Assembly: GCF_003860585.1 (NCBI RefSeq)
Contig: NZ_CP034159.1
Coordinates: 62,001-126,000, forward strand
Length of the DNA: 64,000 bases
Origin: Kaistella carnis
GTDB taxonomy: Bacteria; Bacteroidota; Bacteroidia; Flavobacteriales; Weeksellaceae
Reading direction: 5' to 3'
Position numbers and translations under genes: made by a program. Positions 55,320 through 63,991 of the stretch are shown here, in pieces (the stretch's first letter is position 1; each line of letters starts with the position of its first letter). The notes beneath the pieces are model-generated. The model was not told the origin of the DNA. It did not search any database and worked only from the letters and a program-made list of their open reading frames with translations.

Positions 55320-56000
55320 TTAAACAACATTATCAGCGTGTTGGAGTTGATGTCCTTTTTTCCATTCTAAATAACCAATAACTGCCATTGCCGTAAATAC
55401 AAAATATTGAATCGAGGTTATTCCCAAACCTTTATAGATCATCATCGGAATACAAATCAAGTCACCTACGATCCAGAAGATCCAGTTTTCAATTTTACGT
55501 TTTGCCATTAACCACATTCCAACCAGAAAAATTGCCGTAGTGAAAACATCTAACCAGTTCGCCCAATCCAAATGATACAAACCTAGTTGCACATTTTCCA
55601 TGGAGAAATGATTATCGATAAATGGTTTGTAATAATAGACGAGGGTGACCAAAATTAAACTGATAAGAAATAAAACTCCGGCGAAGATCCATTCTTTTTT
55701 CGATGCCCAGGAAACTCCAACGTGAATGTGATCTTCGGAACTTTTCGCCCATAAAACCCAGCCGTAAACGCTCATCACGGTGTAATAAAAATTAATCATC
55801 ATGTCGCCAAGCAAGCCAAAATTGAAGAGAATATATACGTAAAGTGCTGTAGAAATTATTCCGGTTGGATAAACCCAGATATTTTTTTTAATGGAAAAGT
55901 AAACGCTCAGGACTCCAAAAACAGTGGCAATCGCTTCGAGTGCAATTTGAAAATTATCGTAGGTTTCGTAAGGTTGCAGAAAGAGTTCGTAGAAATTCAT
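55320..56000 (-). CDS. pnuC: Nicotinamide riboside/mononucleotide transporter PnuC
   Basis: A 226-residue membrane protein with about seven helices. PnuC features: TVFGVLSVYFSIKKNIWVYPTGII near the N-terminus, MMINFYYTVMSVYGWVLW, and WLDVFTTAIFLVGMWLMAKR then ENWIFWIVGDLICIPMMIYK. It takes up NAD precursors. No riboswitch was seen upstream; the -7 box is only 5 bases before the ATG. Confidence 0.9.
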   Translation of the reverse strand: MNFYELFLQPYETYDNFQIALEAIATVFGVLSVYFSIKKNIWVYPTGIISTALYVYILFNFGLLGDMMINFYYTVMSVYGWVLWAKSSEDHIHVGVSWASKKEWIFAGVLFLISLILVTLVYYYKPFIDNHFSMENVQLGLYHLDWANWLDVFTTAIFLVGMWLMAKRKIENWIFWIVGDLICIPMMIYKGLGITSIQYFVFTAMAVIGYLEWKKGHQLQHADNVV

Positions 56001-56005
56001 GAGTT

Positions 56006-56013
56006 CAAAGATA
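56006..56013 (-). promoter_or_regulatory. -7 box directly upstream of pnuC
   Basis: TATCTTTG on the minus strand matches TAnnTTTG and ends 5 bases before the ATG, which would give a nearly leaderless transcript. Confidence 0.5.
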
Positions 56014-56074
56014 AGTTTTTCTGAAAATAAAAACGAGTGTAACTTTAGTCACAGATCTTGTTGAAAAGTCATCT

Positions 56075-56082
56075 TATCTTTG
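56075..56082 (+). promoter_or_regulatory. -7 box of the haem lipoprotein gene
   Basis: TATCTTTG matches TAnnTTTG, 16 bases before ATG 56099; a TTG about 14-17 bases upstream could be the -33 element. Confidence 0.55.
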
Positions 56083-56098
56083 AATCAAATTAAAAATC

Positions 56099-56665
56099 AT
56101 GAAAAAAGTTTTGGTATTAAGTGGTTTCGCTCTTCTATTTCTACAGTGCGGAAATAAAATCGTTCATGAGGAAACTTCAACTAAAGAAGTCGCAACAATC
56201 AGCTCTGATTCACTTCACAGTTATGCGACCGAAACCAAGAAACTTTTGATGAAAAATGTAGCAGAACAAATGCAGAAAGGCGGACCGGAATCCGCTTTGG
56301 GGTTCTGCAATATCGAAGCAATGCCTTTAACAAAATCGATGTCGGACAAACATGGTTTCGTGATTTCCAGAGTTTCTGATAAAAGGCGTAATCCGAAAAA
56401 TGTTGCCAACCCACAAGAGTTGAAACTGATTGAACAATACAAAAAACAATTGTTAGCAGGTGAACTTTTAAAACCCGTTCGCACCGAAACTCATTACTAC
56501 GAACCTTTGGTTACGAATGGAATGTGTTTGCAATGTCATGGCGAACCTGGGAAAAATATTCAGCCAAAAGTAGTGGCGAAAATTACCGAGTTATATCCAA
56601 ACGATTTAGCATTGGGTTATAAAGAAAACGAAGTCCGCGGACTGATCAGTATTAAAACGAAGTAG
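56099..56665 (+). CDS. DUF3365-type c-haem lipoprotein
   Basis: A 188-residue lipoprotein (leader ending LLFLQCGNK). The haem site MCLQCHGEPG (CxxCH) lies near residue 141, preceded by the DUF3365-like region (ALGFCNIEAMPLTKSMS, RRNPKNVANPQELKLIE). Such proteins are thought to sense or carry electrons in the periplasm. It is divergent from pnuC. Confidence 0.85.
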   Translation: MKKVLVLSGFALLFLQCGNKIVHEETSTKEVATISSDSLHSYATETKKLLMKNVAEQMQKGGPESALGFCNIEAMPLTKSMSDKHGFVISRVSDKRRNPKNVANPQELKLIEQYKKQLLAGELLKPVRTETHYYEPLVTNGMCLQCHGEPGKNIQPKVVAKITELYPNDLALGYKENEVRGLISIKTK

Positions 56666-56730
56666 TTTATTTTTAAGTGTTAGGATTGACCGTTGCATTT
56701 TTGTGGCGGTTTATTTTTTATTATCCAAAG

Positions 56731-56796
56731 TTTGTCACGCTGGAAGCGTCTCACACACACACACGACCGACGTAGAATTTCTTTCAGAATGACAAA
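56731..56796 (+). repeat. Dispersed repeat, copy 1
   Basis: Starts GTCACGCTGGAAGCGTC and ends AGAATGACAAA. The ends TTTGTCA and TGACAAA are complementary. Contains an AC dinucleotide run. Confidence 0.8.
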
Positions 56797-56818
56797 TGAT
56801 CGGCAAAAAGCCACCATT

Positions 56819-56869
56819 TTTGTCACGCTGGAAGCGTCTCCGCATAGATATTCCTACGGAATGACAAAA
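56819..56869 (+). repeat. Dispersed repeat, copy 2
   Basis: The same GTCACGCTGGAAGCGTC start, an inner palindrome ATTCCTACGGAAT, and the end TGACAAAA. Confidence 0.85.
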
Positions 56870-56980
56870 GCACGTGACAGAAGGATTTGACAAATAATAT
56901 AGAGAAAACTAAAGAAAAGATAGGTGATAAAAAACTAGTCCTTAATCTGTAATTTATTAAATTAGTAAAAACACATTGCC

Positions 56981-57304
56981 ATGATTGAATTTACAGAAGG
57001 TATTTATGATTTTTACGTGTACATTTTAACCAATAAAAATAAGACCGTTCTATATACTGGCGTTACCAACAATATAAGACGCAGGTTGAAAGAACATCGA
57101 GAAAAAAAGAATCCAAAAAGTTTTACTGCGCGATATAATGTTGAGTTTTTAATTTACTATGAACATTTTGGCTGGATTCAACTTGCTATAGCAAGGGAAA
57201 AAGTAATCAAAGATTTAAGAAGAGAATTAAAGTTAGATCTGATTAAAAGTTTTAATCCTGACTTTCATTTCTTGAATTCGCATTTTGAGATTCCTACGGA
57301 ATGA
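56981..57304 (+). CDS. GIY-YIG domain protein flanked by dispersed repeats
   Basis: A 107-residue GIY-YIG protein: FYVYILTNKNKTVLYTGVTNN is the GIY-YIG core, then RRRLKEHREKK and AIAREKVIKDLRRELKLDLI with the late Glu/Lys region. The last residues (FEIPTE) and the stop are encoded by a half copy of the local repeat (57288-57309). Related small GIY-YIG proteins are common in Flavobacteriia. The cleavage activity and any link to the repeats are unproven. Confidence 0.88.
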   Translation: MIEFTEGIYDFYVYILTNKNKTVLYTGVTNNIRRRLKEHREKKNPKSFTARYNVEFLIYYEHFGWIQLAIAREKVIKDLRRELKLDLIKSFNPDFHFLNSHFEIPTE

Positions 57305-57309
57305 CAAAA
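57288..57309 (+). repeat. Half copy of the dispersed repeat at the GIY-YIG 3' end
   Basis: GATTCCTACGGAATGACAAAA, the right half only; the gene's stop codon lies inside it. Confidence 0.75.
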
Positions 57310-57337
57310 GCGGGATATAGTATTAGTTTACAGAAAG

Positions 57338-57388
57338 TTTGTCCCGCTGGAAGCATCTGTGCGTTTAGATTCCTCCGGAATGACAAAA
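57338..57388 (+). repeat. Dispersed repeat, copy 3
   Basis: GTCCCGCTGGAAGCATC start, ATTCCTCCGGAAT palindrome and TGACAAAA end. Together with the preceding spacer (GGGATATAGTA) it is about 80 bases and is tandemly repeated with copy 4. Confidence 0.8.
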
Positions 57389-57417
57389 CTGGGATATAGT
57401 AAGTAGTTTACACAAAG

Positions 57418-57468
57418 TTTGTCACGCTGGAAGCGTCTCATACTTAAAAATTCTTTTAGAATGACAAA
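57418..57468 (+). repeat. Dispersed repeat, copy 4
   Basis: GTCACGCTGGAAGCGTC start and AGAATGACAAA end, preceded by a spacer similar to that of copy 3. Confidence 0.8.
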
Positions 57469-57514
57469 TCCCCACAAAATTAACTGTAGGGATTTATCAT
57501 TTTAAAATTTCTTG

Positions 57515-57721
57515 CTAAACTCCACAAGAATCACCTTCATTGCTAACTCCTAATTTTCCTAAAATCTTATCGAGCAAACACCAATTCGTCATCGATGATT
57601 GTAGTAAATTAATTCCCACAAATCCAGTTAGCCACAACCAATTTTGGTTGACATAAATGGATAAAAGGATACTTGCCAAAATCATGGTTCCGGCGAAAGC
57701 GTGTATTATTCTAGTTTTCAT
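57515..57721 (-). CDS. Small DUF2892 (YgaP-like) membrane protein
   Basis: A 68-residue protein with two hydrophobic segments (HAFAGTMILASILLSIYV, WLWLTGFVGINLLQSSMT) and WCLLDKILGKLGV at the end, the usual DUF2892 pattern. It is last in the efflux operon, 25 bases after the PII-like gene. Confidence 0.8.
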   Translation of the reverse strand: MKTRIIHAFAGTMILASILLSIYVNQNWLWLTGFVGINLLQSSMTNWCLLDKILGKLGVSNEGDSCGV

Positions 57722-57746
57722 TTTATTTATTTTGATATTTATTTTT

Positions 57747-58052
57747 TTAAAATTGCTGTTCCAAATTGATCAAAGCAATGTGAACTTTGGATAATATTTC
57801 TTGTCCAAAATTGAATTCCTCAATTTTTTTAAGAATTAAAGGCGTGTTTTCTTCCGGTAGAAAAACGGTGAATAATAGAGAGCCTATTTCTGCATAAGAG
57901 GAAGCAAACCAATTATCGACGACGTTGATTTGAGCGTCATTTTTGAAACCTTTTACAGTACTGTAAGTAAAAGATTTTACTCCTGATTTTACCAATATAT
58001 TTTTGATTTCGCTTTCACATTCCTTGATTGCGGTGATGAGTAATAGTTTCAT
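57747..58052 (-). CDS. PII-like protein of the efflux operon
   Basis: A 101-residue protein with a PII-like ferredoxin fold pattern: KLLLITAIKECESEIKNIL at the start, GVKSFTYSTVKGF, then LFTVFLPEENTPLILKKIEEFN. Short PII-like proteins occur beside metal or drug efflux genes. It lies 55 bases after the RND gene and could sense a ligand for the pump. The fold is inferred from pattern. Confidence 0.65.
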   Translation of the reverse strand: MKLLLITAIKECESEIKNILVKSGVKSFTYSTVKGFKNDAQINVVDNWFASSYAEIGSLLFTVFLPEENTPLILKKIEEFNFGQEILSKVHIALINLEQQF

Positions 58053-58107
58053 AAGTGTTGTTTTAAAATTCTCTGCCGAAATAGTTTACGGCAGAGAAAT
58101 AGGTTAA

Positions 58108-61100
58108 TTAATCCTGAAGATCTTTTTCAATAACCAATGGTTTTGCTTCTATAGTTGAAGGTTCGTTGTGAAGCCATTTTTTCTTTTCAGATATATAATA
58201 AATCAATGGTATGACTATCAACGTCAATAGTGTAGAAACGATTGCTCCAAACACCAACGAGATTGCCAATCCCTGGAAAATCGGGTCGAACAAAATCACG
58301 ACGGCGCCAATTACAACCGCTCCGGTTGTTAATAGAATCGGTGTTGTTCTCACTGCTCCGGCTTCGATGATTGCACGTTTTATGGGTGCTCCTTCTTTCA
58401 AACGGATTTCAACAAAGTCAATCAAAAGAATAGAGTTCCGCACCATAATTCCGGCTAAAGCAATCATTCCAATAAAGGATGTTGCCGTAAAGAAAGCGCC
58501 TAACAACCAATGTCCGAGAACAATTCCAACCAATGAAAGTGGAATAGGGATCATCATCATAATTGGGGTTTTGAAGTTCTGGAACCAACCCACAATCAAC
58601 ATATATATAATGAGGATCACCACTAAGAAGGCGACACCCAAATCCCGGAAAACTTCCAAAGTTATTTGCCATTCACCATCCCATTTCACGGTATAATCAG
58701 ATTCGTCTTTCGGCGCATTCATGTACAATTCGTTCAAGGAATATCCCGCGGGAAGTTTGATGTTTTTCAATTTTTCATCCATTCCCAGAATCGCATACGC
58801 CGGACTTTCTAAGCCTCCCGCCATATCTGCCAGAATATAAACCACGCGTTTTTGGTCTTTTCTGTAAATTGTTTTTTCTAAAGTTTCCCGTTGAACCTTT
58901 ACAATATCACTCACGGGAACCATTCCTGCCTGACCTTTCACTTTTAAATCGGTAATGTCGGAAATGCTGGTTTTGTCGCCATCATTGAGTTTCATCACGA
59001 TATCAATGCCGTCATTTGATTTTGGATCAAATAAATTTCCAACCGAATGTTCGCCAATCAAATAAGTTAGATTTCCAACAATTTGTTGAGGTGCAACGCC
59101 GTTCAGCATTGCTTTTTCTTTATCGGCAACGATTTTAAATTCAGTTTGGGGCGATTCAACCATCCAGTCAACATCAACAACATCATCGGTACTGATGAGG
59201 ATTTTCTGAACTTCATCTGCAATTCGAACTTGCTCGTCATAATCTGGTCCGTAAACTTCAGCCACAATCGTTGATAAAACGGGTGGTCCAGGCGGAACTT
59301 CCACGATTTTTACATTCGCTCCATATTTTTTTGCAATCTTGTGAATTTCCGGACGAATCACCTTTGCAACATCATGACTTTGTAAATCACGATCTTCTTT
59401 ATGCAAAAGATTCACCTGAATATCCGCAGTATTGCTGCTTCCACGCATATCGTAATGACGAACCAAACCATTAAAGGTAATCGGAGAAGCCGACCCAATA
59501 TATGATTGATAATTCACCACTTCGGGAACGGTTTTCAGATATTGTGCAATGTCTTGCGTTACTGCAGCAGTTCGTTCTAAAGTCGTTCCTTCTGGTAAAT
59601 CGATCACCACTTGCACTTCATTTTTATTATCAAATGGAAGCATTTTTACTGCGACCCATTTTGCCGCAAAAGCAAACATGGAAATCATCAATAGTACACC
59701 CGTAATTCCGAGCATCGTCCATCTTTTCTTTTTATTATCAAGCAAAGGTTGCTCAATCTTTTTGTATATTTTATAGATGAAACCGGTTTCTAAACCTTGC
59801 TCTTCTTTATGTTCCTCACTCTCTTTTACTTTTAATAAATGGAAACCTAAATAAGGCGTAATCGTTAAAGCCACAAATAGGGAAAGTAACATCGCAATCG
59901 AAGCGCCAATCGGCATTGGCGACATATAAGGTCCCATCATTCCAGATACAAATGCCATCGGCAAAATTGCTGCAATTACCGTGAATGTTGCTAAAATCGT
60001 CGGATTTCCAACTTCATTAATAGCGAAAACTGCGGCTTGCTTAAACGGTAATTTTTTCATGTGGAAATGCCGGTGCATATTCTCCGCAATAATAATACTG
60101 TCATCGACGACGATTCCCACGACAAAAACCAGGGCAAAAAGCGTAATTCTGTTCAAAGTATAACCCAACATATAATAGGCGAAAAGCGTCAAGGCAAAGG
60201 TTAATGGAACTGAAAAGAAAACGACTAAACCGCCTCTCCATCCCATCGCCAACATTACCAAAAGAGTTACCGCGACAATCGCAATTCCGAGGTGGCTCAT
60301 TAATTCAGATACTTTGTGAGAAGCCGTTTCACCGTAATTTCGGGTAACTTCAACATGCACATCATCTGGAATTAAAGTTTTCTTTAAAGTTTCTACTTGA
60401 TCCAGAATTTCCTCCGAAATTTTCATTGCATCTGCGCCTTTTACTTTAGAAACAGAAAGCGTCACAGCTGGATATTCCGATAAAAAACTCTTGCCTTTTG
60501 CAGTGGCATTTCCATAACCAAAATTCACGTAATTCTTCGTGGAGGAAGGTCCATCTTCAATTTTCGCAACTTGTTTTAAATAAACGGGCATATTTTGAGA
60601 AGTTCCAATTACCAGGTTTCCAACATCTTCAGCAGAATTTAAAAATTCACCAGTTGTCACCAAATATTCCTGATCGTTGCTGGCAAAACTTCCAGATTGA
60701 GAACTTCCGTTATTGGCCTGGATCATTTGCATAATGCCCAATGCATCAACATTGGATTCTGCCATTTTATCTTTGTCCACAATTACTTGCAACTGTCGGC
60801 TTCTTCCGCCAATCACGTTGGTTAGGGAAACGTCTTTAATTTTTTTGACTTCAGAAGCAAGTTCTTCGGTCATTTGTCTTAATTGAAAGTCGTTGTATTT
60901 TTCACTCCAAAGCGTCAATCCCAACATCGGCACATCGTCGATGGAACGGGTTTTAATTAAAGGTTCGTAAACTCCTTTCGGAAAGATGTTTTTATTTTTC
61001 ATCATCTCGTCGTAAAGTTTCACATACGAACGTTCCGTGTCTTCACCCACGTAAAACTGCACGATAATCATCGCTTTTCCGTTCATCGCCATACTGTGAA

Positions 61101-61353
61101 CGTGCTCTACACCTTTGATGTTGGAGATTATTTTTTCCAAAGGTTTCACCACGCGATTTTCTACTTCCGTAGGATTTGCGCCGGGATAACCAACCATCAC
61201 GTCGGCCATCGGTACAATAATTTGTGGTTCCTCTTCTCTCGGTATTAATGTCGAACTGTACATCCCAATCGCCATCAATGCGACCATCAACAGGATTGAT
61301 AGTTTTGAATTGATGAAGACTTCGGCAATACGTCCTGCTATTCCTTGTTGCAT
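58108..61353 (-). CDS. RND-family efflux permease
   Basis: A 1,081-residue inner-membrane pump subunit. N-terminal FINSKLSILLMVALMAIGMY, the porter region (PGANPTEVENRVVKPLEKI), TM4 with VVGIVVDDSIIIAENM (proton-relay Asp pair), and TM segments up to TLLTLIVIPLIYYISEKK. The length fits. It works with the adaptor and TolC proteins encoded upstream. Metal or drug substrate not determined. Confidence 0.94.
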   Translation of the reverse strand: MQQGIAGRIAEVFINSKLSILLMVALMAIGMYSSTLIPREEEPQIIVPMADVMVGYPGANPTEVENRVVKPLEKIISNIKGVEHVHSMAMNGKAMIIVQFYVGEDTERSYVKLYDEMMKNKNIFPKGVYEPLIKTRSIDDVPMLGLTLWSEKYNDFQLRQMTEELASEVKKIKDVSLTNVIGGRSRQLQVIVDKDKMAESNVDALGIMQMIQANNGSSQSGSFASNDQEYLVTTGEFLNSAEDVGNLVIGTSQNMPVYLKQVAKIEDGPSSTKNYVNFGYGNATAKGKSFLSEYPAVTLSVSKVKGADAMKISEEILDQVETLKKTLIPDDVHVEVTRNYGETASHKVSELMSHLGIAIVAVTLLVMLAMGWRGGLVVFFSVPLTFALTLFAYYMLGYTLNRITLFALVFVVGIVVDDSIIIAENMHRHFHMKKLPFKQAAVFAINEVGNPTILATFTVIAAILPMAFVSGMMGPYMSPMPIGASIAMLLSLFVALTITPYLGFHLLKVKESEEHKEEQGLETGFIYKIYKKIEQPLLDNKKKRWTMLGITGVLLMISMFAFAAKWVAVKMLPFDNKNEVQVVIDLPEGTTLERTAAVTQDIAQYLKTVPEVVNYQSYIGSASPITFNGLVRHYDMRGSSNTADIQVNLLHKEDRDLQSHDVAKVIRPEIHKIAKKYGANVKIVEVPPGPPVLSTIVAEVYGPDYDEQVRIADEVQKILISTDDVVDVDWMVESPQTEFKIVADKEKAMLNGVAPQQIVGNLTYLIGEHSVGNLFDPKSNDGIDIVMKLNDGDKTSISDITDLKVKGQAGMVPVSDIVKVQRETLEKTIYRKDQKRVVYILADMAGGLESPAYAILGMDEKLKNIKLPAGYSLNELYMNAPKDESDYTVKWDGEWQITLEVFRDLGVAFLVVILIIYMLIVGWFQNFKTPIMMMIPIPLSLVGIVLGHWLLGAFFTATSFIGMIALAGIMVRNSILLIDFVEIRLKEGAPIKRAIIEAGAVRTTPILLTTGAVVIGAVVILFDPIFQGLAISLVFGAIVSTLLTLIVIPLIYYISEKKKWLHNEPSTIEAKPLVIEKDLQD

Positions 61354-61424
61354 AATTATTAGTTTAATTTAACAATGAATCAATTTACCAGTGTAACAAA
61401 TTTTATTTGAATTGATTGGTAGAC

Positions 61425-61454
61425 TGTTACATTATTTTATTGTTACATTATTTA
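61425..61454. repeat. Short tandem TGTTACATTATTT repeat between adaptor and permease genes
   Basis: TGTTACATTATTTTA is repeated directly, and a related GTGTAACA lies at about 61391. Possible simple repeat or protein-binding half-sites. Confidence 0.5.
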
Positions 61455-62524
61455 GTTACTTTGGCTCCGTTATAGAGTTTTCCTTGCGCCGAAACGATGT
61501 AAGGTTCTTTGGCTGTAAGTCCAGATAAAACTTCGACCTGATCGCCAAAATCTTTTCCTATTTTCACCCAACGAAGTACTGCGGTATTATTTGAACTGAT
61601 GGTATAAACTCCCGTCAATTGGCCTTTTTCTACCAAAGCAGATTTGGGAATCATCACGCCTTCCTGAAAATCCTGATTCACTTTTCCAGAATTTTTAAAA
61701 GGAAATTGAGTATTGACAAACATTCCCGGTAATAAATTTTGACTTCCCGAAACATTTACTTTCACCATATATTGTCCACCCGTATTTGTGGAAGATTTAC
61801 TGATTTCTGCAACCGTTCCGCCAACTTCTTGGTTTGTTGATTTCAAAGTAATTTTCACCGGCATTCCTTGGGTGATTTTGGTAATGTTTTGCTCTGAAAC
61901 CAAAACTTGCGCTTGTAATGCCGACGGTGATTCGATGGTCAACAAAGGCATTCCCGGACTTGCCATATCGCCTTGTTCTGCATATTTCGCCGTAATTACT
62001 CCGGAAATTGGTGCGGTAATATTAGTGTAGCGATATTGAGAATTGACTTCGCTTTTCATGGCTTGTGCGGCTTGCAAACCTGCTTGAGCCATTTCGTAAC
62101 GTGCTCTCATATCATCAAGTTCTTTTTGGGACGCACTTTGATTTTTATATAAATTCGAGAAACGCTCGTAATCTTTTTTAGCAATATTATAACTTGCCTG
62201 TGCTTGAGAAATTTGCGCATTGGCTTGTCCACCTTTTGCCTGAATATCTGTGGAATTGATGCTTACCAATAATTGTCCGGCACTTACGTTTTGTCCAACT
62301 TCGGCTTTCATTCCCGTGATGTAGCCCATCATTCTGGTACTTACATTGACGGTATTTTTCGCCACTAATTTTCCACTTGCACTTGCATAAGCACCTTCAG
62401 AATTATTTCCGGATTGATTTACGGTTATTTGAATTGGCGTCTGCTTCAGTGTTGCATCCTTTTCGTCTGCCGAACAACTCATGGTTAATCCTAAAAGAAG
62501 GACGGAGTAAACTAATATTTTCAT
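61448..62524 (-). CDS. RND efflux periplasmic adaptor (membrane fusion) lipoprotein
   Basis: The start at 62524 gives a lipoprotein leader (ILVYSVLLLGLTMSC) and 358 residues; an earlier ATG would add 19 residues made of repeat sequence. The domains are a lipoyl-like half (VAKNTVNVSTRMMGYITGM, VGQNVSAGQLLVSIN), a coiled-coil hairpin (AQASYNIAKKDYERFSNLY), RYTNITAPISGVITAKYAEQGD, and a C-terminal beta barrel. It joins the RND pump to TolC. Confidence 0.92.
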   Translation of the reverse strand: MKILVYSVLLLGLTMSCSADEKDATLKQTPIQITVNQSGNNSEGAYASASGKLVAKNTVNVSTRMMGYITGMKAEVGQNVSAGQLLVSINSTDIQAKGGQANAQISQAQASYNIAKKDYERFSNLYKNQSASQKELDDMRARYEMAQAGLQAAQAMKSEVNSQYRYTNITAPISGVITAKYAEQGDMASPGMPLLTIESPSALQAQVLVSEQNITKITQGMPVKITLKSTNQEVGGTVAEISKSSTNTGGQYMVKVNVSGSQNLLPGMFVNTQFPFKNSGKVNQDFQEGVMIPKSALVEKGQLTGVYTISSNNTAVLRWVKIGKDFGDQVEVLSGLTAKEPYIVSAQGKLYNGAKVTK

Positions 62525-62540
62525 AATTTTATTTTTTAAG

Positions 62541-62570
62541 ATAATAGACTGATAGATAATAGACTGATAG
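62541..62570. repeat. Direct repeat of ATAATAGACTGATAG
   Basis: Two identical 15-base units in tandem between the adaptor and TolC genes, followed by a partial related stretch. Confidence 0.8.
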
Positions 62571-62633
62571 ACTTTAGACAAAGAGATGTGAGAATAGAAT
62601 AGGTCTCAAATCTCGTGTCTCTTAATCTCACGT

Positions 62634-63929
62634 CTACTTCAGAAATTTAAAGTATTCCAGGGCCGAATTATATTCGAAAATCGCTTGTTGGTATTCCAGT
62701 TCTTTTTGCGACATTTGAGTTTCGGCGGAAAGCAAATCAGAGGATTTTTCTAAACCTTGCTCGTATCTGTTTTTACGGATTCTATAGGCTTCTGCACTTT
62801 GATCCCAAGATAATTTGGTCAATGAAACTTTGTTGTCTGCATCTAAAACTTGGCGATACGATTTGTTGAATTCTAACTGATTTTGCTTTTGATATTGCTG
62901 AATTTCAGTTTGTGCTTTTGATAAATCGGCTTTGTAAACTTCCTTTTCGCTTTTGGCTTTGTAACCATCGAACACATTCCAGGAAAGTTGAAGTCCGAGT
63001 AAATAACCATTACCATTGAATTTGTACACTTTTTTGTCGTTCAATTCAAAACTTCCAAAGGCATTTAGTTTTGGTAAAAACTTCGCATCCGCATATTTCA
63101 TCATGTAATCATACGCTTCCAAAGATTTCTCATAGGCTTGCAAATCTTTTCTGTTTCCGTTGAGTTTTGGATTTTGCTCCAAAATATTTTCCTGATAAGA
63201 AAATTCATCCATGGGTTTGAAGACTTTATTTTCAGAATCTTCATTCAATAAAAAATAAAGATAATCTGATGCATTTCTCACATGCGATTTCGCATATTGA
63301 ATTTGACTTTCAATCTCAGAAACTCTCACATTCATATATAAAACTTCAGATTTCTGAATCATGCCGTTTTTGTAATAATTGTCGATCACTTTTTTGTTGG
63401 CAAGGGTGGTATTTTTTGCTTCTTCCAAAACTTTCACAACCTTATATGCCATTTGTAATTGCAGATAGGCTTTATTCAAATCAAACTGCAGATATTCTTT
63501 CGTACGTTCTGCTTTAATTTTCAAAACATCCACTTTTACTTCTCCCGCTTTTTTCTGATAAACCGCATCTTTATTAAAAATGGGTTGCTGCACTTCTAAT
63601 TTCGTTGCGAAATTGAAAATGTTATCAGGTTTATTTAATTGAGTTGGATCAAAATCCATCATCGTAATTCTGGATTGGTTGAGTTTTGTTCCGAATGCCA
63701 TTAAAGGACTGTTGGTCACAGTGCCTGTGTAGGACGCAGTTACGTTGGGTAAATACATTGCGCGAGTTTGCAATAAACCTGCTTCTGCAGAATTCACTTC
63801 ATCATTCGCCAATTTCACGGAAAGGTTCTGACCTTCAATTCTGGTTTCTAAATCTTTTTTAGAAATCTGAATGGTATCCTGAGCAAAAAATTGTGTTGAT
63901 ATAAATAGTAGAAATAATACTTTTTTCAT
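62634..63929 (-). CDS. TolC-family outer-membrane efflux protein
   Basis: The start at 63929 gives a signal peptide (KKVLFLLFISTQFFAQ) and 431 residues. Two TolC repeats of long helices are seen (ANDEVNSAEAGLLQTRAMYLPNV; LDADNKVSLTKLSWDQSAEAYR, NRYEQGLEKSSDLLSAETQ) with beta strands between. It is first gene of the operon and provides the exit duct. Confidence 0.93.
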   Translation of the reverse strand: MKKVLFLLFISTQFFAQDTIQISKKDLETRIEGQNLSVKLANDEVNSAEAGLLQTRAMYLPNVTASYTGTVTNSPLMAFGTKLNQSRITMMDFDPTQLNKPDNIFNFATKLEVQQPIFNKDAVYQKKAGEVKVDVLKIKAERTKEYLQFDLNKAYLQLQMAYKVVKVLEEAKNTTLANKKVIDNYYKNGMIQKSEVLYMNVRVSEIESQIQYAKSHVRNASDYLYFLLNEDSENKVFKPMDEFSYQENILEQNPKLNGNRKDLQAYEKSLEAYDYMMKYADAKFLPKLNAFGSFELNDKKVYKFNGNGYLLGLQLSWNVFDGYKAKSEKEVYKADLSKAQTEIQQYQKQNQLEFNKSYRQVLDADNKVSLTKLSWDQSAEAYRIRKNRYEQGLEKSSDLLSAETQMSQKELEYQQAIFEYNSALEYFKFLK

Positions 63930-63947
63930 GTGTAATTTATTTGATGA

Positions 63948-63955
63948 CAAAAGTA
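63948..63955 (-). promoter_or_regulatory. -7 box of the efflux operon
   Basis: TACTTTTG on the minus strand matches TAnnTTTG, 18 bases before the TolC start. A TTTG about 26 bases upstream is slightly far for a -33 element. Confidence 0.5.
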
Positions 63956-63977
63956 TTGCAGTAAAAAATCGTGCACA

Positions 63978-63991
63978 GTGACAAATGTTAC
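63978..63991. promoter_or_regulatory. Possible operator of the efflux operon
   Basis: GTGAC AAAT GTTAC is an imperfect inverted repeat just upstream of the -7 box, where a TetR-type repressor might bind. No regulator gene is inside the window. Confidence 0.3.

Noticed and set aside
56731..57468. CRISPR array
   Set aside because: The repeats are irregularly spaced, differ in sequence and have palindromic ends; there are no unique equal-length spacers and no cas genes.
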